Positions 49,216 through 60,604 of a DNA stretch of 64,000 nt are shown here, one piece after another. Numbering within the stretch: position 1 is the first letter of the stretch; every line of letters starts with the position of its first letter. The stretch spans positions 668,501 to 732,500 of the forward strand of contig JBAMJR010000102.1 of the NCBI GenBank assembly GCA_038501785.1, given 5' to 3'. Under the pieces are notes generated by a model. It was given only the letters and a program-made list of their open reading frames with translations, did no database searches and was not told the DNA's origin. Position numbers and translations under genes: made by a program. The DNA is from Myoxocephalus aenaeus (lineage: Eukaryota; Chordata; Actinopteri; Perciformes; Cottidae).

Positions 49216-49867
49216 TTATTAAAGGAGAAGCATTTTGGGACTTTGAGCTTAAGGGAGTTTTCCCTTCAGTACTTTTTCTCTTGAATGGAATGCCCGTTTA
49301 TCCTTTGTCGGACACTTTGTGTGAACCCATTTACCCAACATTGGTATTTTAAAAACTGTAGCCGGAAAATCAATTATTGTGTTTATCTCTGCACGATGAG
49401 GACTTCACAATCTGTGCGAATACACTTCAGGTCAACTTGCCATCGTCCAAGTTAAAATAATTTTAGCGTTAAATACAAACAAATAAAAAAAACGTTACAT
49501 TTATACACAATACACATTGTAATGTATATATACTTCCTTATGCATTTACTGTGTCATAACCAAATGAAAAATATATATTAAAAAAAGGATAATTGTTTAG
49601 CTTTTGGTCTTTGATAAGATAATTAATAGTTTTTATTGAATTTTCCATGTCACCATAAAATTAAATCATGACACGGAAAACAAAGTGAGGTGTGTTGTAT
49701 TTCAGTGTGTCCAGCGGAGAGCCTTATAGACCTGCATTGCCGGTGAAACCTTTTTCTTCTTTGAATTGGAAACACAAGATCTATGCCAACATACATACAA
49801 TCAACTGTCCAATCACAGCATCGGGAAATGGCCATGGGCGGGGCTTATTGTTGTTAAAGGTGCTATT

Positions 49868-50300
49868 AACACGGTGGTTCTCAAACTGTGGGGCGCGCCT
49901 CTCTAGTGGGGCGCGAAGGTATTCCAGGTGGGGCGTGGTGGGGGAAATGCAGAATTTCTTTATTTAGAACTTCACATATTACAAAGTACACGGACATAAA
50001 ACGTCATTAATAAATAAATGTTGAAATGTTTACGTTACACCGTTAACAGGTTACGCTTTGAGCATGCGCGCCGGCCAAGATTCTTGGTAACCCGCCAAGA
50101 GAAGGAAAACAAAAGAGGAACAAGTTGTCCAATTAGTTTTCAAAGAATTCTGTAAATTCCCTAATCCGAGTAACACCGGACATGCAAAGTGCAATAATAT
50201 GCAGAACATTAGTTTATTGAACTTGCACAAATGACAAATGTTTAATAGTACTGGATTAATATAAGGATGTTATTCTTTATTTATTATTTAAATGTTTTTA
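49868..50300 (+). mobile_element. hAT transposon end, copy A
   Basis: GGTGGTTCTCAAACTGTGGG is the CAGTGGTTCTCAAA-type hAT terminal repeat. It continues into a block (TTACAAAGTACACGGACATA, GTTTACGTTACACCGTTAAC, AGGTTACG..GCATGCGCG) found again inverted at 60.4 kb and 62.6 kb. A second shared block is TATTGAACTTGCACAAATGA with ACTGGATTAATATAAGGATG (50215-50275). No transposase remains. Confidence 0.75.
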
Positions 50301-52735
50301 AATGATTTGTTATCGATTGTCATGATATCAACATGCAATATGTATTTTTTTCATGATTCTTTCAAGTAGTAGATATGTCTTAAGTAAATGTACACATTTT
50401 ATATATACATTAAACAATATGAGTCAGCAGTAAGCCGTTTATGGGAAACCCCTCTGACTTTGGCACTGACTGTGTGTGTGACCATGCATCGCCGCTCTCT
50501 GTATGTGTGATTACAAGAGTTTGCGGTTCTGCCCAGTCTCTCGCATTTCAGTTGTAGCATTGTTTATGTGCATGTGAGAGCGATTTTGAGTCGGCTATTA
50601 AGTCATATAGTTCCAACACATGTTTAGCTTTTCCTCAGAGCGCTTCTTCCCTGCACACAAGTCATAATTAAACCCAGCATACAGATGTGAACAGAGCAGT
50701 TGCTGATAAAACCGATGTCACCGACACTCCCTGAGGTTTCTATACAGCTGTTCACAGAACTGGGGTGTCATGAAAGTATTACTATTGATGACTGTGCAGC
50801 AATGTGTGCAATAATACCATTCCAGTCCATCATGGGATATATATCAGTAATATAGTTTCACAAAAGTCGGTAGCAACAAAAAAAGGCAAACCACATTATT
50901 TTAGCGAAGTCTTCAATTATTTCTTGTTTTATCATCCTCACAAAGATGAAAAAAGAGTAAACTGACATGGGGACAGGGTTGTACTGTATTCAGAGAGTAT
51001 GATAATCAAATTGGTGTCCAATTTTCATATCAGCAAATTAATGTTCATTATGCACTCAAAACAGATGTAAAAAGTCAGCAATATTTCTTGCACTGCTTAT
51101 TCTGATCAAACAGTTTCCTTCAGTCAGCTCTGGGTCTCCTCGAAATGGGGCCGAAGCTGAATCAGTCAAATGTTATCTCACATCTATCACTTTGTGGATG
51201 ACTGAGTAAGAGTCAGCAGAACGTTGTGCCCTTTGGTGATGATCAGGTGATGTGGTGAGAGTTTCTCTTTGTTCTCTCTTGTTCTCTCTTACTTCCGACT
51301 TCGTCACTATCCGGTCCTCAGAATCTGCTGTCAGCAATACTGCGGCACATTACCTGAAACCTGACTGCTGATATCATATCCAGTTGATTCAGTCCCCTGT
51401 TGGAACATGAATCACAGTGAAACACATGATTTCATCCAACTGAAATAATATATTGACAAATATTTGATGCTGTTAGCTGTTTGCAGGATCATCTCGGCTG
51501 CGATTCCTTACACTTTGCAGACCAGATGAGCTCCACGATGTACTGTAGTTATGTTTTTACATGTTCTCCACCTTATGCGTCACATTTTCTTCATTTGTGT
51601 GTGCATTGTGTGCACTGTGTGTGCATTGAGTGCCTTTTAGAGGAAATCTATCTCTCGTTGCAAATATATTCACCACATTCCTCTTTCACTTTCACACCGG
51701 TCGTCTGTTTGACTGCATGTGTTTTTAACTTATGTGTGTGTAGCATTGAATTTTTCAGAGGTCTGTGTCTGTTATTGTTTATGTCAAGCAGTTATTGTTA
51801 TGCAAACATAAATAATAGTGTGTGTGCCTGTGCTAGTGGTTTAGAGATGTCTAAATAAAGCTACAAAGAAAACAAGAGAAATGTATATGACGTTACCAGG
51901 GTGACAGCATCATTAATGAATGAGTGTTGTATGACCCCTCATATATGGGTGGACAGATGACCATCATGAGGATTGTGCAGAATGGAAAAGGAACTTGGAG
52001 TTTTGTCTGTGTTTTGTGAGTAACCTCCAGTGACCCCTCTGGAGTTCACATGAATTCTTTCGTCATATAGACTTCCTCATCGATCATCTGTCATGTTTGG
52101 TTGGCAAATCACCTACTTCACCCTGTGGATCTGAACAACTGTGTGTCAGTGACATATCTTTAAATGTAACAAAAATGTAACATTAAAAAAATAAAGCAGG
52201 CATTTGCAAACTTAATTATCGACTAAAAATATGACCAGAGACTTCCTCAGAAACCTTATCATTTCCGCTGAGGAGGCAACATTAGATAAATATATTGCTG
52301 TAACCTGAAACTAAAGTTGCCCTGTCCTGCTGAGCAAGCATCTTTTTGGGAGGAGATGAAAATTAGAAATTCCCACTGTACAAAAAGTTCCGTTTGACCC
52401 GGTATTATCAGTAATGTAAGATTAAATCAGCATAAGATTTCTGTTTCGATCAGTGATTAATACACTCCAGTATGATGCGTCCAAACATATGACACCTAAT
52501 TCTCCATACTGTATATAAATACACTCAAATAAGCGTGTTTGGGTGGAAGTGCGTAAGCACATGCGTGCATATGGCCATTCGTATCTGTACCTGTCAGGGT
52601 GTTAACCGCACTTATGTAAGCATTGCTCAATGTGATGGCTCATATTTTCCCATGATGTTCCAACTGAGTGCTGAATTAGTGAAAGTAAAAAATAACAGTT
52701 TCTCAATGTAATTTGAATGATGATTCAGAGTTCCA
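50300..52735. other. Segment absent from the inverted copy; content unrecognised
   Basis: In the inverted copy (59.09-60.63 kb) the sequences that flank this interval are directly joined, so it is an insertion here or a deletion there. I recognise no repeat family or protein. It contains exon-like signals (around 51124-51207 and 51480-51870, the second ending in AATAAA at 51854) but no frame that I can identify. Confidence 0.5.
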
Positions 52736-52837
52736 TTGATTTTTATTCAGGGTTATTGGGCTACTGGTGAGATGTGATGCAAGATAGAATATGGTGACTG
52801 TTCAAAGAAATATAACCCTTGTCATCATTCATCATCA

Positions 52838-53080
52838 TCATCCGGCCTTCTTGGGGTCAGTGGGTGGGGTCCCGGAAAGGGCGTTGCCTGCCGACGCAAT
52901 AGTTCTCCTGGGAGATTTCAACGCTTACTTGGGCAATGACGGAGAATTGAACGGGGAGTGATTGGGAGGAACGGCTTTCCCAATCTGAACCCGAGTGGTG
53001 TCTTGCTATTGGACTTCTGTGCTAGCCACGGTTTGGCCATAACAAACATCATGTTTGAACATAAGGCTCATAAGCCTCCT
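52838..53080 (+). pseudogene. LINE endonuclease fragment
   Basis: Encodes AIVLLGDFNAYLGNDGELN (the GDFNA metal/catalytic motif of APE-type LINE endonucleases), then after a stop IGRNGFPNLNPSGVLLLDFC and SHGLAITNIMFEHK. This is typical of a large fish non-LTR retrotransposon family (I/Nimb-like by memory). Disrupted by an in-frame TGA and by the repeat that follows. Confidence 0.8.
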
Positions 53081-53154
53081 TGGCCCTGCCTCCTGGGTCC
53101 TGCCTCCTGGGTCATGCCCTCTGTGTCTTGCCTCCTGCTTCCTGCCATTGCCCT

Positions 53155-53545
53155 GCTGATGCCCCCTGTTCTCTATCTCTTTCTATTTACATGAATCGTG
53201 GTTATCTGTATCGTGGTCCTGCCCGACACTTCCTGCTATTATCATTATTATTATTAGTTGCATTGCTATTAGTATTGCCAAGGCCATTGCTGCTTCTATT
53301 ATCATTATTACTCTATTGCATCAACTGTTGCTGCTATTTTTGGTAGTTGTAACTTTTTCATCATGCCTACTACTTATTATATTAACAATTTCTGTCATAT
53401 TCATTGAATGTGCTGTAACTCGGTTATGGTGTTCATTCTGTTCACATGACATCTATTGCTTCTGTCCATCCGGGGAGAGGGATCCTCCTCTGTTGCTCTC
53501 CACGTGAAAGGCTTTTTCCTGATCCGATGTGAGGTCTGGAACCAA
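53155..53545 (-). repeat. Interspersed teleost repeat, copy inserted in the LINE (minus)
   Basis: Reverse complement of the repeat at 59.15-59.53 kb; it includes GGGGAGAGGGATCCTCCTCT and TTTTTCCTGATCCGATGTGA on the + strand. Preceded by degenerate CTGCCTCCTGGGTC tandem units (53085-53130). Confidence 0.8.
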
Positions 53546-53690
53546 TAGTTCTCTCTGCAGACCTGACTATCTGCTGTAGTCTGACTCTGTCCTGTTTGGT
53601 GGCCGATCCAAACCACACAGTGATGGAAGAGCAAAGGACAGACTGGATGATGGCGGAGTTTGTCTTGGACACTCGGGTGAAGAGAGGAGC
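53545..53690 (-). pseudogene. L2/CR1-type LINE reverse transcriptase C-terminal fragment
   Basis: On the minus strand it encodes QSVLCSSITVWFGSATKQDR followed by LQQIVRSAERTIG, the ITVWYG...LQ+VV+TAE+IIG block that ends the reverse transcriptase region of L2-like LINEs. Short, isolated piece. Confidence 0.7.
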
Positions 53691-54730
53691 AGAGCTGTCA
53701 ACTGATCACCACCTGGTGGTGAGTGGATCACATGGCGGGGGAGCTGACTGAAAAGACCTGTCAAGTCCAAATGTGTAGTGAGGGTGGACTGGGAACCTCT
53801 GATGGAGGATCCTGTCCGGGAGGTCTTCAACTCCCACGTCCGGAAGAACTTCTCACGCATCCTGAGAGCGGTTGGGGAATGGAATCAGAGTGGGCTATGT
53901 TCAAAGCCTCTGTTGTGGATGCAGCAGCTAGAAGTTGTGGTCGGAAGGTCAGAACCTGGTGGTGGACGCCAAGGGTGAGGGAAGCCGTAAAACTGAAGGA
54001 GGCCTGTCGGGCCTGGTTGGCTCAGGGGTCTCCTGAAGCAGCTGAGAGGTACCGGCAGGCCAGAAGGGCTGCGGTGGTCGCGGATGTTAAAACTTGGGCA
54101 TGGGAGAAGTTCGGGGAGGCCAGGGCATAGGACTTTTTGTTGGCCTCAAGGAAGTTCTGGCAAACAATCTGGCTCAGGAAGGGGTCGCACCCATATCCCT
54201 GGCGGAGGCTGCTAAGGTTGTCAAAAAGCTCCTTGGTGGCATGGCGCTGGGGGCGGATGAGATCCGCCCTGAGATGCAGAAGGCGCTGGACATTGTTGGG
54301 CTGTCTTAGCTGTCATGTCGCTTCAATGCTGCATGGGGGTCGGGAACCGGGCCCATGGACTGGCAGACCGGGGTGGTGGTTCCCATTTTCAAAAAGAGGG
54401 ACCGGAGAGAGTGCGCAAACTATCGGTATCACACTACTCAGCCTCCCGGGGGAAGTTTATGGCAAGGTGCAGGAAAGGAGGCTCCGACTGTTTGTCGAAC
54501 CTCAGATTCAAGACGAACAGTGTGGATTCCGTCCTGGGAGTTTGCTCAACCAGTCTACATGTGCTTTGTGGACTTGGAGAAGGCTTTCGACCGGGTGCCT
54601 CCAGAGATTTTGAGGGGGCTGCTGCGGGAGTATGGGGTGGTGGACCTGTTGCAACGGGCCATCCGGTCTCTGTACGACTGCCCTTTGTCACTGGTCCTGT
54701 TCGTGACTTTCACAGAAAGGATACCTAGGC
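53675..54730 (+). pseudogene. LINE ORF2 linker and reverse transcriptase remnant
   Basis: Plus-strand frames encode AARSCGRKVRTWWWTPRVRE and ERYRQARRAAVVADVKTWAW, then after frameshifts DWQTGVVVPIFKKRDRRECA, EQCGFRPG and FVDLEKAFDRVP, the conserved motifs of the LINE reverse transcriptase. The YADD-containing block is deleted: sequence jumps from SLYDC to the PLSLVLFVTF stretch. Several frameshifts; dead copy of the same family as the endonuclease fragment. Confidence 0.85.
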
Positions 54731-54895
54731 CAGTGATTTTCAAGCACTGTGTCGTGGGAAAATGTCCAATTTCACTTAATCGGTCCCAAAAAATATTATT
54801 TAGTTGCCGCAAAAAATGCCTGCAATAAGGGCTGTCCGAGTAATTACACACTCTTCCATGTCAGTGGGTGGCAGTAGGTAGCACAATAATTACAT
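54731..54895 (+). mobile_element. hAT end fragment inserted in the LINE
   Basis: CCAGTGATTTTCAAGCACTG with GTCGTGGGAAAATGTCCAAT and TCACTTAATCGG matches another vertebrate hAT family whose end is CAGTGATTTTCAACC. LINE sequence resumes after it. Confidence 0.6.
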
Positions 54896-55062
54896 TGTTA
54901 ATTTAAGAAGACACAGAACATGCTGGAGGGATTACATCTCCCAGCAGCTGGGAACGCCAGCTGAGTTGGAAAATGTTGCGGGGGAGAGGGAAGTCTGGGT
55001 CAGTCTTCTAGCTGCGACCTGATCCCGGATAAGCAGAAGAAAATGGATTGATAGGTGGAAAG
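54896..55062 (+). repeat. 3' end of the I/Nimb-like LINE
   Basis: CTGGAGGGATTACATCTCCC, GGGGGAGAGGGAAGTCTGGG and GATAAGCAGAAGAAAATGGA form the usual tail region of this family, ending in the TGGATTGATAGG satellite-like tail. Confidence 0.7.
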
Positions 55063-55064
55063 GG

Positions 55065-55765
55065 TGAACACCTTTTAAATTCCTTGGAACACACATCAGC
55101 GAGGACCTCACCTGGTCTCATAACACACTGCAGAACATCAAAAAGGCACAGCAGCGACTGTATTCCTTAAAATTCTCAGCAACTTCTATAGATGTACGGT
55201 GGAGAGCGTCATTACCAGCGCAATCACAGTGTGGTATGGAAGCTGCACTGCCCAGGAAGGCACTCCAGCGTGTGATAAAAACTGCACAGTACATCTCAGG
55301 AGCAGCCTTCCCCTCTCTTCAAGACATTTACTCCACCAGAGCAACCAGGAGAGCACACCACATCATCAGGGACACAACACACCCCCAGCACAGACTCTTC
55401 TCGCTCCTGCCATCAGGCAGACGCTACAGGAGTCTGAAGTCCAGAACCACGAGACTGACAAACAGTTTATACCTGCAGGCCATCAGGCTGGTGAACAGCA
55501 CACGCACGCATGCACTGTGAACGGCTGCTGCTGTGACTTCATGTCACGGCCATACTTTGGATATTGTAGCAATGCATAGTGCACTTTATACATATTTTTG
55601 TGCAATACTGTCACTATATTTTGTGCCTTATTTGTATTTATATTTTGCCTTAAGTTTATTGTAAAGTTGTTAGGAGCACCCAGTAAAATAAGCTTTTCAT
55701 TGTACAGAATAACTGCCTGTTATCTGTGCATATGACAATACAAATATCTTGAATCTTGAATCTTT
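55065..55765 (+). mobile_element. L2/CR1-type LINE 3' end
   Basis: Encodes FLGTHISEDLTWSHNT, LQRVIKTAQYISGAAFPSLQ and HRLFSLLPSGRRYRSLKSRT, the C-terminal part of L2-type ORF2 with frameshifts. The 3' UTR follows and ends in tandem CTTGAAT units (about 55748-55765), the typical L2 tail, so the true 3' end is present and the 5' end is truncated. Confidence 0.85.
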
Positions 55766-55984
55766 ACTCATTAGCTCCCTCTGCAGTCTACTGTAAGAAT
55801 GTTTATCTCCAGTAAGTGATTACTCAAGAAACAATACACCTTGATTGTTCTCCCATCCACAGTGACAGTGCTGCACAGAGCTGAGAACATCTATTAATGC
55901 AACATAATATCTCTTTTTAATAATAACACATGTTATCACTAAATAACGAATTTACACATATATGTATATAATTAACAGGCCCCT

Positions 55985-56225
55985 TTGTGTGGAGTTTGCA
56001 TGTTCTGTGTCTGTGGGATTTCTAGGGGTTCAAGTGTGCAGTTTAGATTAATTGCAGACTCTAAATTGCCCATAGGTGTAAGCGTGAATGGTTTTCTCTG
56101 TCAGCCCTAGGATAGCCTGGCGACCGGCCCAGGGTGTACCCTTCCCTCATCCATTGTTGGCTGGGATTGGCTCCAGCCCCCTGTAACCCTGAATATGATA
56201 AGCGGTTACAGATAATGGATAAATG
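55985..56225 (+). repeat. Interspersed teleost repeat (GTGGAGTTTGCATGTTC type)
   Basis: GTGTGGAGTTTGCATGTTCT, ACTCTAAATTGCCCATAGGT, GATAGCCTGGCGACCGGCCC and GGATTGGCTCCAGCCCCCTG occur in the usual order, ending ATAAGCGGTTACAGATAATG. This is a very common fish LINE-tail or SINE sequence. Confidence 0.8.
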
Positions 56226-56359
56226 TATATGCAATTTCTGGATTACCTGCGATCACATATCGACTAAAGTTGGATGAACAGCTTTGTAATGTTATGTAAT
56301 GTAATGTAATTATGTTAGCAATGGAATGTACAAGATGCATCAATAATTATAATCCAATA

Positions 56360-56364
<5 letters not shown>

Positions 56365-56404
<40 letters not shown>
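56365..56404. repeat. (TA)n microsatellite
   Basis: About 19 TA units. Confidence 0.95.
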
Positions 56405-56408
<4 letters not shown>

Positions 56409-56924
56409 TTGATAAAAGCCATTCTGCATAATGAGTACTTTTGCTACCGTACTTTAAATATATTTTGATGCTAATACCTTTGTTCAATATGTTACTTTTA
56501 CTTTACTTTTGGAATCCAGGACTTTGACTTGCTCTGCTGAAGGTCTGAAGTTTACAAATGTAGATCACAACCCTGTTGCTGGCTCTCAGCTGTGTAAAAT
56601 ATGTAAGGTAAATGGAATATACATTAACTATAATGTCCTTTATGGTAATTAACTGATACAACAGCCACAAGAAGAAAATAGTTGATTTACGGAAATAAAG
56701 ATGCAAGTTAGCTGTGGAATTACACTGCCATGACTCTAATGAGAATATGATAGAAAACAAAACCAATACAGTTTGTACTTTGATAAGCTTTGTCCTTTAA
56801 CTCCCACATATAACAAACCTGCCTTTTCTACCAACATAATATTGCAAAAATCAGGCACAGCCGGTCTCAAAACAGAAAAAGGTGAAACAAGTGCATGTGT
56901 GTGTTACTTCTCCACTAAATCAGG

Positions 56925-57400
56925 ATGCTCCATTTAAGAGTCTTTTTAAGACTCTCCAATTAATCCAGAATGCTGCAGCATTTGAACTGACAAGAACTAT
57001 AAGAGATCATATATATTCTCCTCATCTCCCTCTCAATCTGTATGCATCCATCTCCCATTAATCATGTTACTAACTTGGCTTCTTCCCCAGACTCTTTGCG
57101 CCTTCTCATCTTGCAAGTATCATGAATCCGGGTTACACCTGGGTTGTGATTGTGTCTGCTGCCATGGCCCTGCTTGTCATATTTATTTTACTATTACTGC
57201 CACAATTGCAATTATCATTATATTATATCCACTGCTGCTATTATTATCATTAGTAGTCCTATAAAACATCAGTATTATTCTATCTTCCTCTGTCGCTGTC
57301 TTTCTCTACCTCTCTTTCAACCCCATAGTCCCACTGGTCACCCGCACAGAGCCCTGTTGACCCCAAGGTTAGTGTTTTCCTGCCACTGTCTACCGTATGT
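56925..57400 (+). mobile_element. Rex1-like LINE 3' fragment
   Basis: ATTAATCCAGAATGCTGCAG encodes LIQNAAA, and the following frame TRTIRDHIYSPHLPL matches the ..QNAAARVLT+T+++DHI.P.L block at the end of Rex1-type reverse transcriptase. Farther on is a 3' part with CCCACTGGTCACCCGCAC and a decayed CCTGCCACTGTC stretch. Family name by memory. Confidence 0.6.
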
Positions 57401-58535
57401 CAAAAAACAACTAATACCATTGTATAATTGTCAAAAAAATCGATACAAATCTATAAAAGTCATTGTATAATGTCAGAAAAAGACATGAATAAATTATTGT
57501 ATAGTATGTCAACAAAAGTCGACATACAATTGTTTACTTTTTCTATCCTATGGTATTTTTTCTGAGAAGTGAGTAATTTTTTCATCCAGAGGAGTCGCCC
57601 CCTGCTGGTCATTTGACAGAATGACGGTTTAAGACCGTTATGTGTTGGCTTCACTCTTTAGAAGCAGAGTTGCGCCACCTGTACACATCTACTAAATAAC
57701 ACGGCTCTTGAAACAGTTGCAGTTCAGTGAGGTCTAAAGGCGTTCAAATGTTTAAGCGCCCAGACTACTTTGTTAGTTATAAGCACAACATCTACATGGT
57801 ATGGGTTAGGAAAACAAATATGGGCTCAAATAAGTATGTGAATCAAAAGGTTATTTCAGGCCTCTCCCGTGGTTACTGGTTGTCATGCAGTAGAGTGTGT
57901 GTGTCTAAGTCTATAAAACGTCAAAAAATAATAATCACAATTTCTATGTCATGTATTCTTTATTCTGGTTTTGTCTTGTCTTGCTACTCAATTTATTTAA
58001 AAGAGAAACAAAATAGAGAAAAGCATCGCATTTCAGAAGCTGCAACAAGCAAATGTTTGGCATTTTGCTCAATAAATTACTTAAGTTATTAATCGATTAA
58101 TTATTAATGAACTGTGTTGATTCATGTTGATAAGATAACATTTAAGTATACATTTTAAACATGTGAAATATACCTAAAAATGACATGGTTTTTGCATATA
58201 ATCTCTCATCCTACGGTCTTTTCTTGTTTCAAAAGCATCACATGTGTTAAGACTCACCTGAGTGTGTGTTATTCAGAAGAAGAGTCCTGGAAGAGATGTG
58301 CCTCTGTGTCTCCATCCTGCCTCCTCTTATAGTGGAGTAAAAGGGGGATTTTTTTACCAGGTACTGCACCACTTGCAGATACACACTCATGCACTTGCAT
58401 GTACACTAATTGCTTTACAGGAGCAGGAAATGTGTTGCAATTAAAGGAACTGATGCCTCAAAAACGTTGCTGACAGTGATGTAATTATTGGTTGAGTCAC
58501 TCAGATTCTTAGAGTGTCGTCATTACTCTGCAGCA
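57401..58535. other. Unassigned intergenic DNA with one short repeat piece
   Basis: AT-rich; only 57590-57680 (GTCGCCCCCTGCTGGTCATT, then GCACTTCA-like remains) looks like a common fish SINE-like repeat. The longer open stretches here have no family features and low-complexity composition. Confidence 0.5.
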
Positions 58536-58539
58536 CTAA

Positions 58540-59080
58540 TTTATTCCTCCTCCAACGAATCGCCACCTTAACGTGGTGGAGGAGTTTGAGTGGCTCAGTG
58601 ATCCTGGGAGCTATGTTGTCCGGGGCATCAGCCCCTGGTAGGGTCTCCCAAGGCAAACAGGTCTCGGGGGAGAGCCCAGACTAAGAGCGGTTCAAAAAAA
58701 CCCTGATGAATAGCAGCCCACGGTCTAAAGTTACCTCGCCCGGACAAGGGAAACTGGGGCACCCTCCCGGAGCCAGACCCAGGAGGGGAGCTCGTCGGCG
58801 AGCGTCTGGTGGCCGGGCTTTCCCCATGGGGCCCGGTCGGGCTCAGCCCGAAGAAACATCATGGAGCAGCAGTCGCCCTGTGGACCCACCACTCGCAGGG
58901 AGAATTATCGGGGTCGGGTGCTATGTAGACCGGGCGGCGGGCCAGGCAGGAGACCTGGGTGAGCCGATCACTCAGGTCGAGTGTCCAAGACATACGGCCG
59001 CAGATCAGATGATACGACTACAAAGTCGTTCATTGATCTCCAGCCTAAGGTGTTCGGGTACCAGGTACACTTAATTACAT
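58540..59080 (+). mobile_element. 5' end of the I/Nimb-like LINE
   Basis: GC-rich block starting CCACCTTAACGTGGTGGAGG, then CTGGGAGCTATGTTGTCCGG, GGTAGGGTCTCCCAAGGCAA and GACCCAGGAGGGGAGCTCGT. This is the 5' UTR and start of the same LINE family whose endonuclease and RT pieces lie at 52.8-55.0 kb. Truncated at about 59080 by the following repeat. Confidence 0.7.
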
Positions 59081-59085
59081 TTCAA

Positions 59086-59205
59086 ATCAATAGAATTTGT
59101 CCAGCGCAAAATCACAAATTTGCCTCAGAGGGCTTTACAATCTGTACAAATACGACATCCTCTGTCCTGGGACCTCACATCGGATCAGGAAAAAGCCTTT
59201 CACGT
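59086..59205 (+). repeat. Interspersed teleost repeat, copy 3
   Basis: GCGCAAAATCACAAATTTGC, CTCAGAGGGCTTTACAATCT, GTACAAATACGACATCC, CACATCGGATCAGGAAAAAG: the same series as at 26.9 and 47.3 kb. It continues to about 59530. Confidence 0.85.
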
Positions 59206-59529
59206 GGAGAGCAAAAGAGGAGGATCCCTCTCCCCGGATGGACAGAAGCAATAGATGTCATGTGTACAGAATGAACAACATAAACGAGTTACAGCTCATT
59301 ACATGAATATGACAGAAATTATAAATATAATAAGTAGTAGGCATGATGAAAACATTACAACTACCAAAAAATAGCAGCAACAGTGGATGCAATAGAGTAA
59401 TAATGATAATAGAAGCAGTAATGTTATTGGCAATACTAATAATAGCAGGAAGTGTCGGGCAGGACCACGATCCAGATAACCACGATTCATGTAAATAGAA
59501 AGAGAGAGAGAACAGGGGGCATCAGCAGG

Positions 59530-59592
59530 GCCGTGCCTCCTTGGTCCTGTTTCCTGCCATTGCGGCAGGAAACAGGACCAAGAAGGCACGGC
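59530..59592. repeat. 29-bp-arm hairpin in the inverted composite
   Basis: Arms 59530-59558 and 59564-59592 are inverse with a single mismatch around a 5-nt loop; the arm includes CCTTGGTCCTGTTTCCTGCC. The equivalent place in the other copy has only tandem CTGCCTCCTGGGTC units. Confidence 0.95.
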
Positions 59593-60548
59593 TCAGGAGG
59601 CTTATGAGCCTTATGTTCGAACATGGTGTTTGTTATGGCCAAACCGTGGTTAGCACAGAAGTCCAATAGCAAGACACCACTCCGGTTCAGATTGGGCAAG
59701 CCGTTCCTCTCAATCACTCCCCGTTCAATTCTCCGTCATTGCCCAAGTAAGCGTTGAAATCTCCCAGGAGAACTATTGCGTCGGCAAGCGACTCCCTTTC
59801 CGGGACCCCTCCCACTGACTCCAAGAAGGCCGGATGATGATGATGATGATGATTGACCACAAGGGTTATATTTCCTCTTTGCACTTCTTTGCCACCAGGT
59901 TCTATCTGGCATCGCATCTTATCAGTAGATCAATAACCCAATGAACCTGAATAAAAATCAATGAAATTTAAATAAATAATAAATAATAGCATCCTTATAT
60001 TAATCCAGTAGTATTAAACACACATTTTTGGTTATTTGTGCAAGTTCAATAACCTACACTGTAATATTACCGTATACTGGCCATGTTCTTGCTGTAGATC
60101 TGCAATGCATCATGGTCAAAATTCATACCTGAGTGAATCTTACTGTAAATAAATGTTTCTGTGAATCACAATACAGTAATTTTGAGCAGGTTTTCCTTTT
60201 TCAGCAATACACCATAATCCGTTTTAGGCATTATTTTCAACACAGATGTTAGTTCACGCAGACAGAGGAGAAAACAACATTGTTATACCTCCGTTGCGTT
60301 ACAAAAACGACGACAGTAGACTATAACGTCGTATGCCGATGGACACTCTCGACACAACGGAGGCTTTTAGCAAAACACCAAGAATCGGCGAGTCGCGCAT
60401 GCGCAACGTAACCTGTTAACGGCGTAACGTAAACATTTCCACGAAAGTACAGGCATTTCTCCATGTATTTATTAATGACGTGTTATACATAGTAACAAAG
60501 TACACAGGTACTTTGTACTTTTGTACTATGTAAAGTTACCATGTTCAT

Positions 60549-60604
60549 GGGGAGAGTGGTTGCCCTGAAACCACAAGGTAGCTGGTTCGATCCAGGGTCT
60601 CCCC
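60549..60604 (+). other. tRNA-like sequence without a D arm
   Basis: GGGGAGA and TCTCCCC form a 7-bp acceptor-like stem; GTGGTT/AACCAC close a 7-nt loop GCCCTGA; GGTTCGATCC is a B-box-like T arm. At 56 nt it lacks a D arm, and it sits inside a hAT end, so it is most likely a decayed SINE or tRNA-derived piece rather than a gene. Confidence 0.45.

Larger units (their letters stand above)
48500..49867. other. Upstream flank of il10 with TA/TG microsatellites
   Basis: AT-rich; dominated by TA-rich microsatellites near 48.8 and 49.15 kb. No exon is recognisable on either strand. Confidence 0.6.

Noticed and set aside
51124..51207. Exon-like segment with acceptor TTCCTTCAG and donor GA/GTAAGA
   Set aside because: The open frame gives an unrecognised 27-residue peptide, no partner exon fits with confidence, and it does not resemble IL-20 family exons. 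Kept only as a note in the 50.3-52.7 kb entry.
51479..51875. Possible terminal exon with AATAAA at 51854
   Set aside because: All frames stop early or give low-complexity Cys/His-rich sequence; no upstream exon could be linked.
57727..58092. 121-codon open frame
   Set aside because: AT-rich, no ATG in context, no domain features and no splice context; consistent with chance.
58706..59074. GC-rich open frame of 122 codons
   Set aside because: It lies in the 5' region of a truncated LINE and is not a host gene.
60549..60604. Functional tRNA gene
   Set aside because: No D arm and no A box, and it sits inside a transposon end; recorded as tRNA-like instead.
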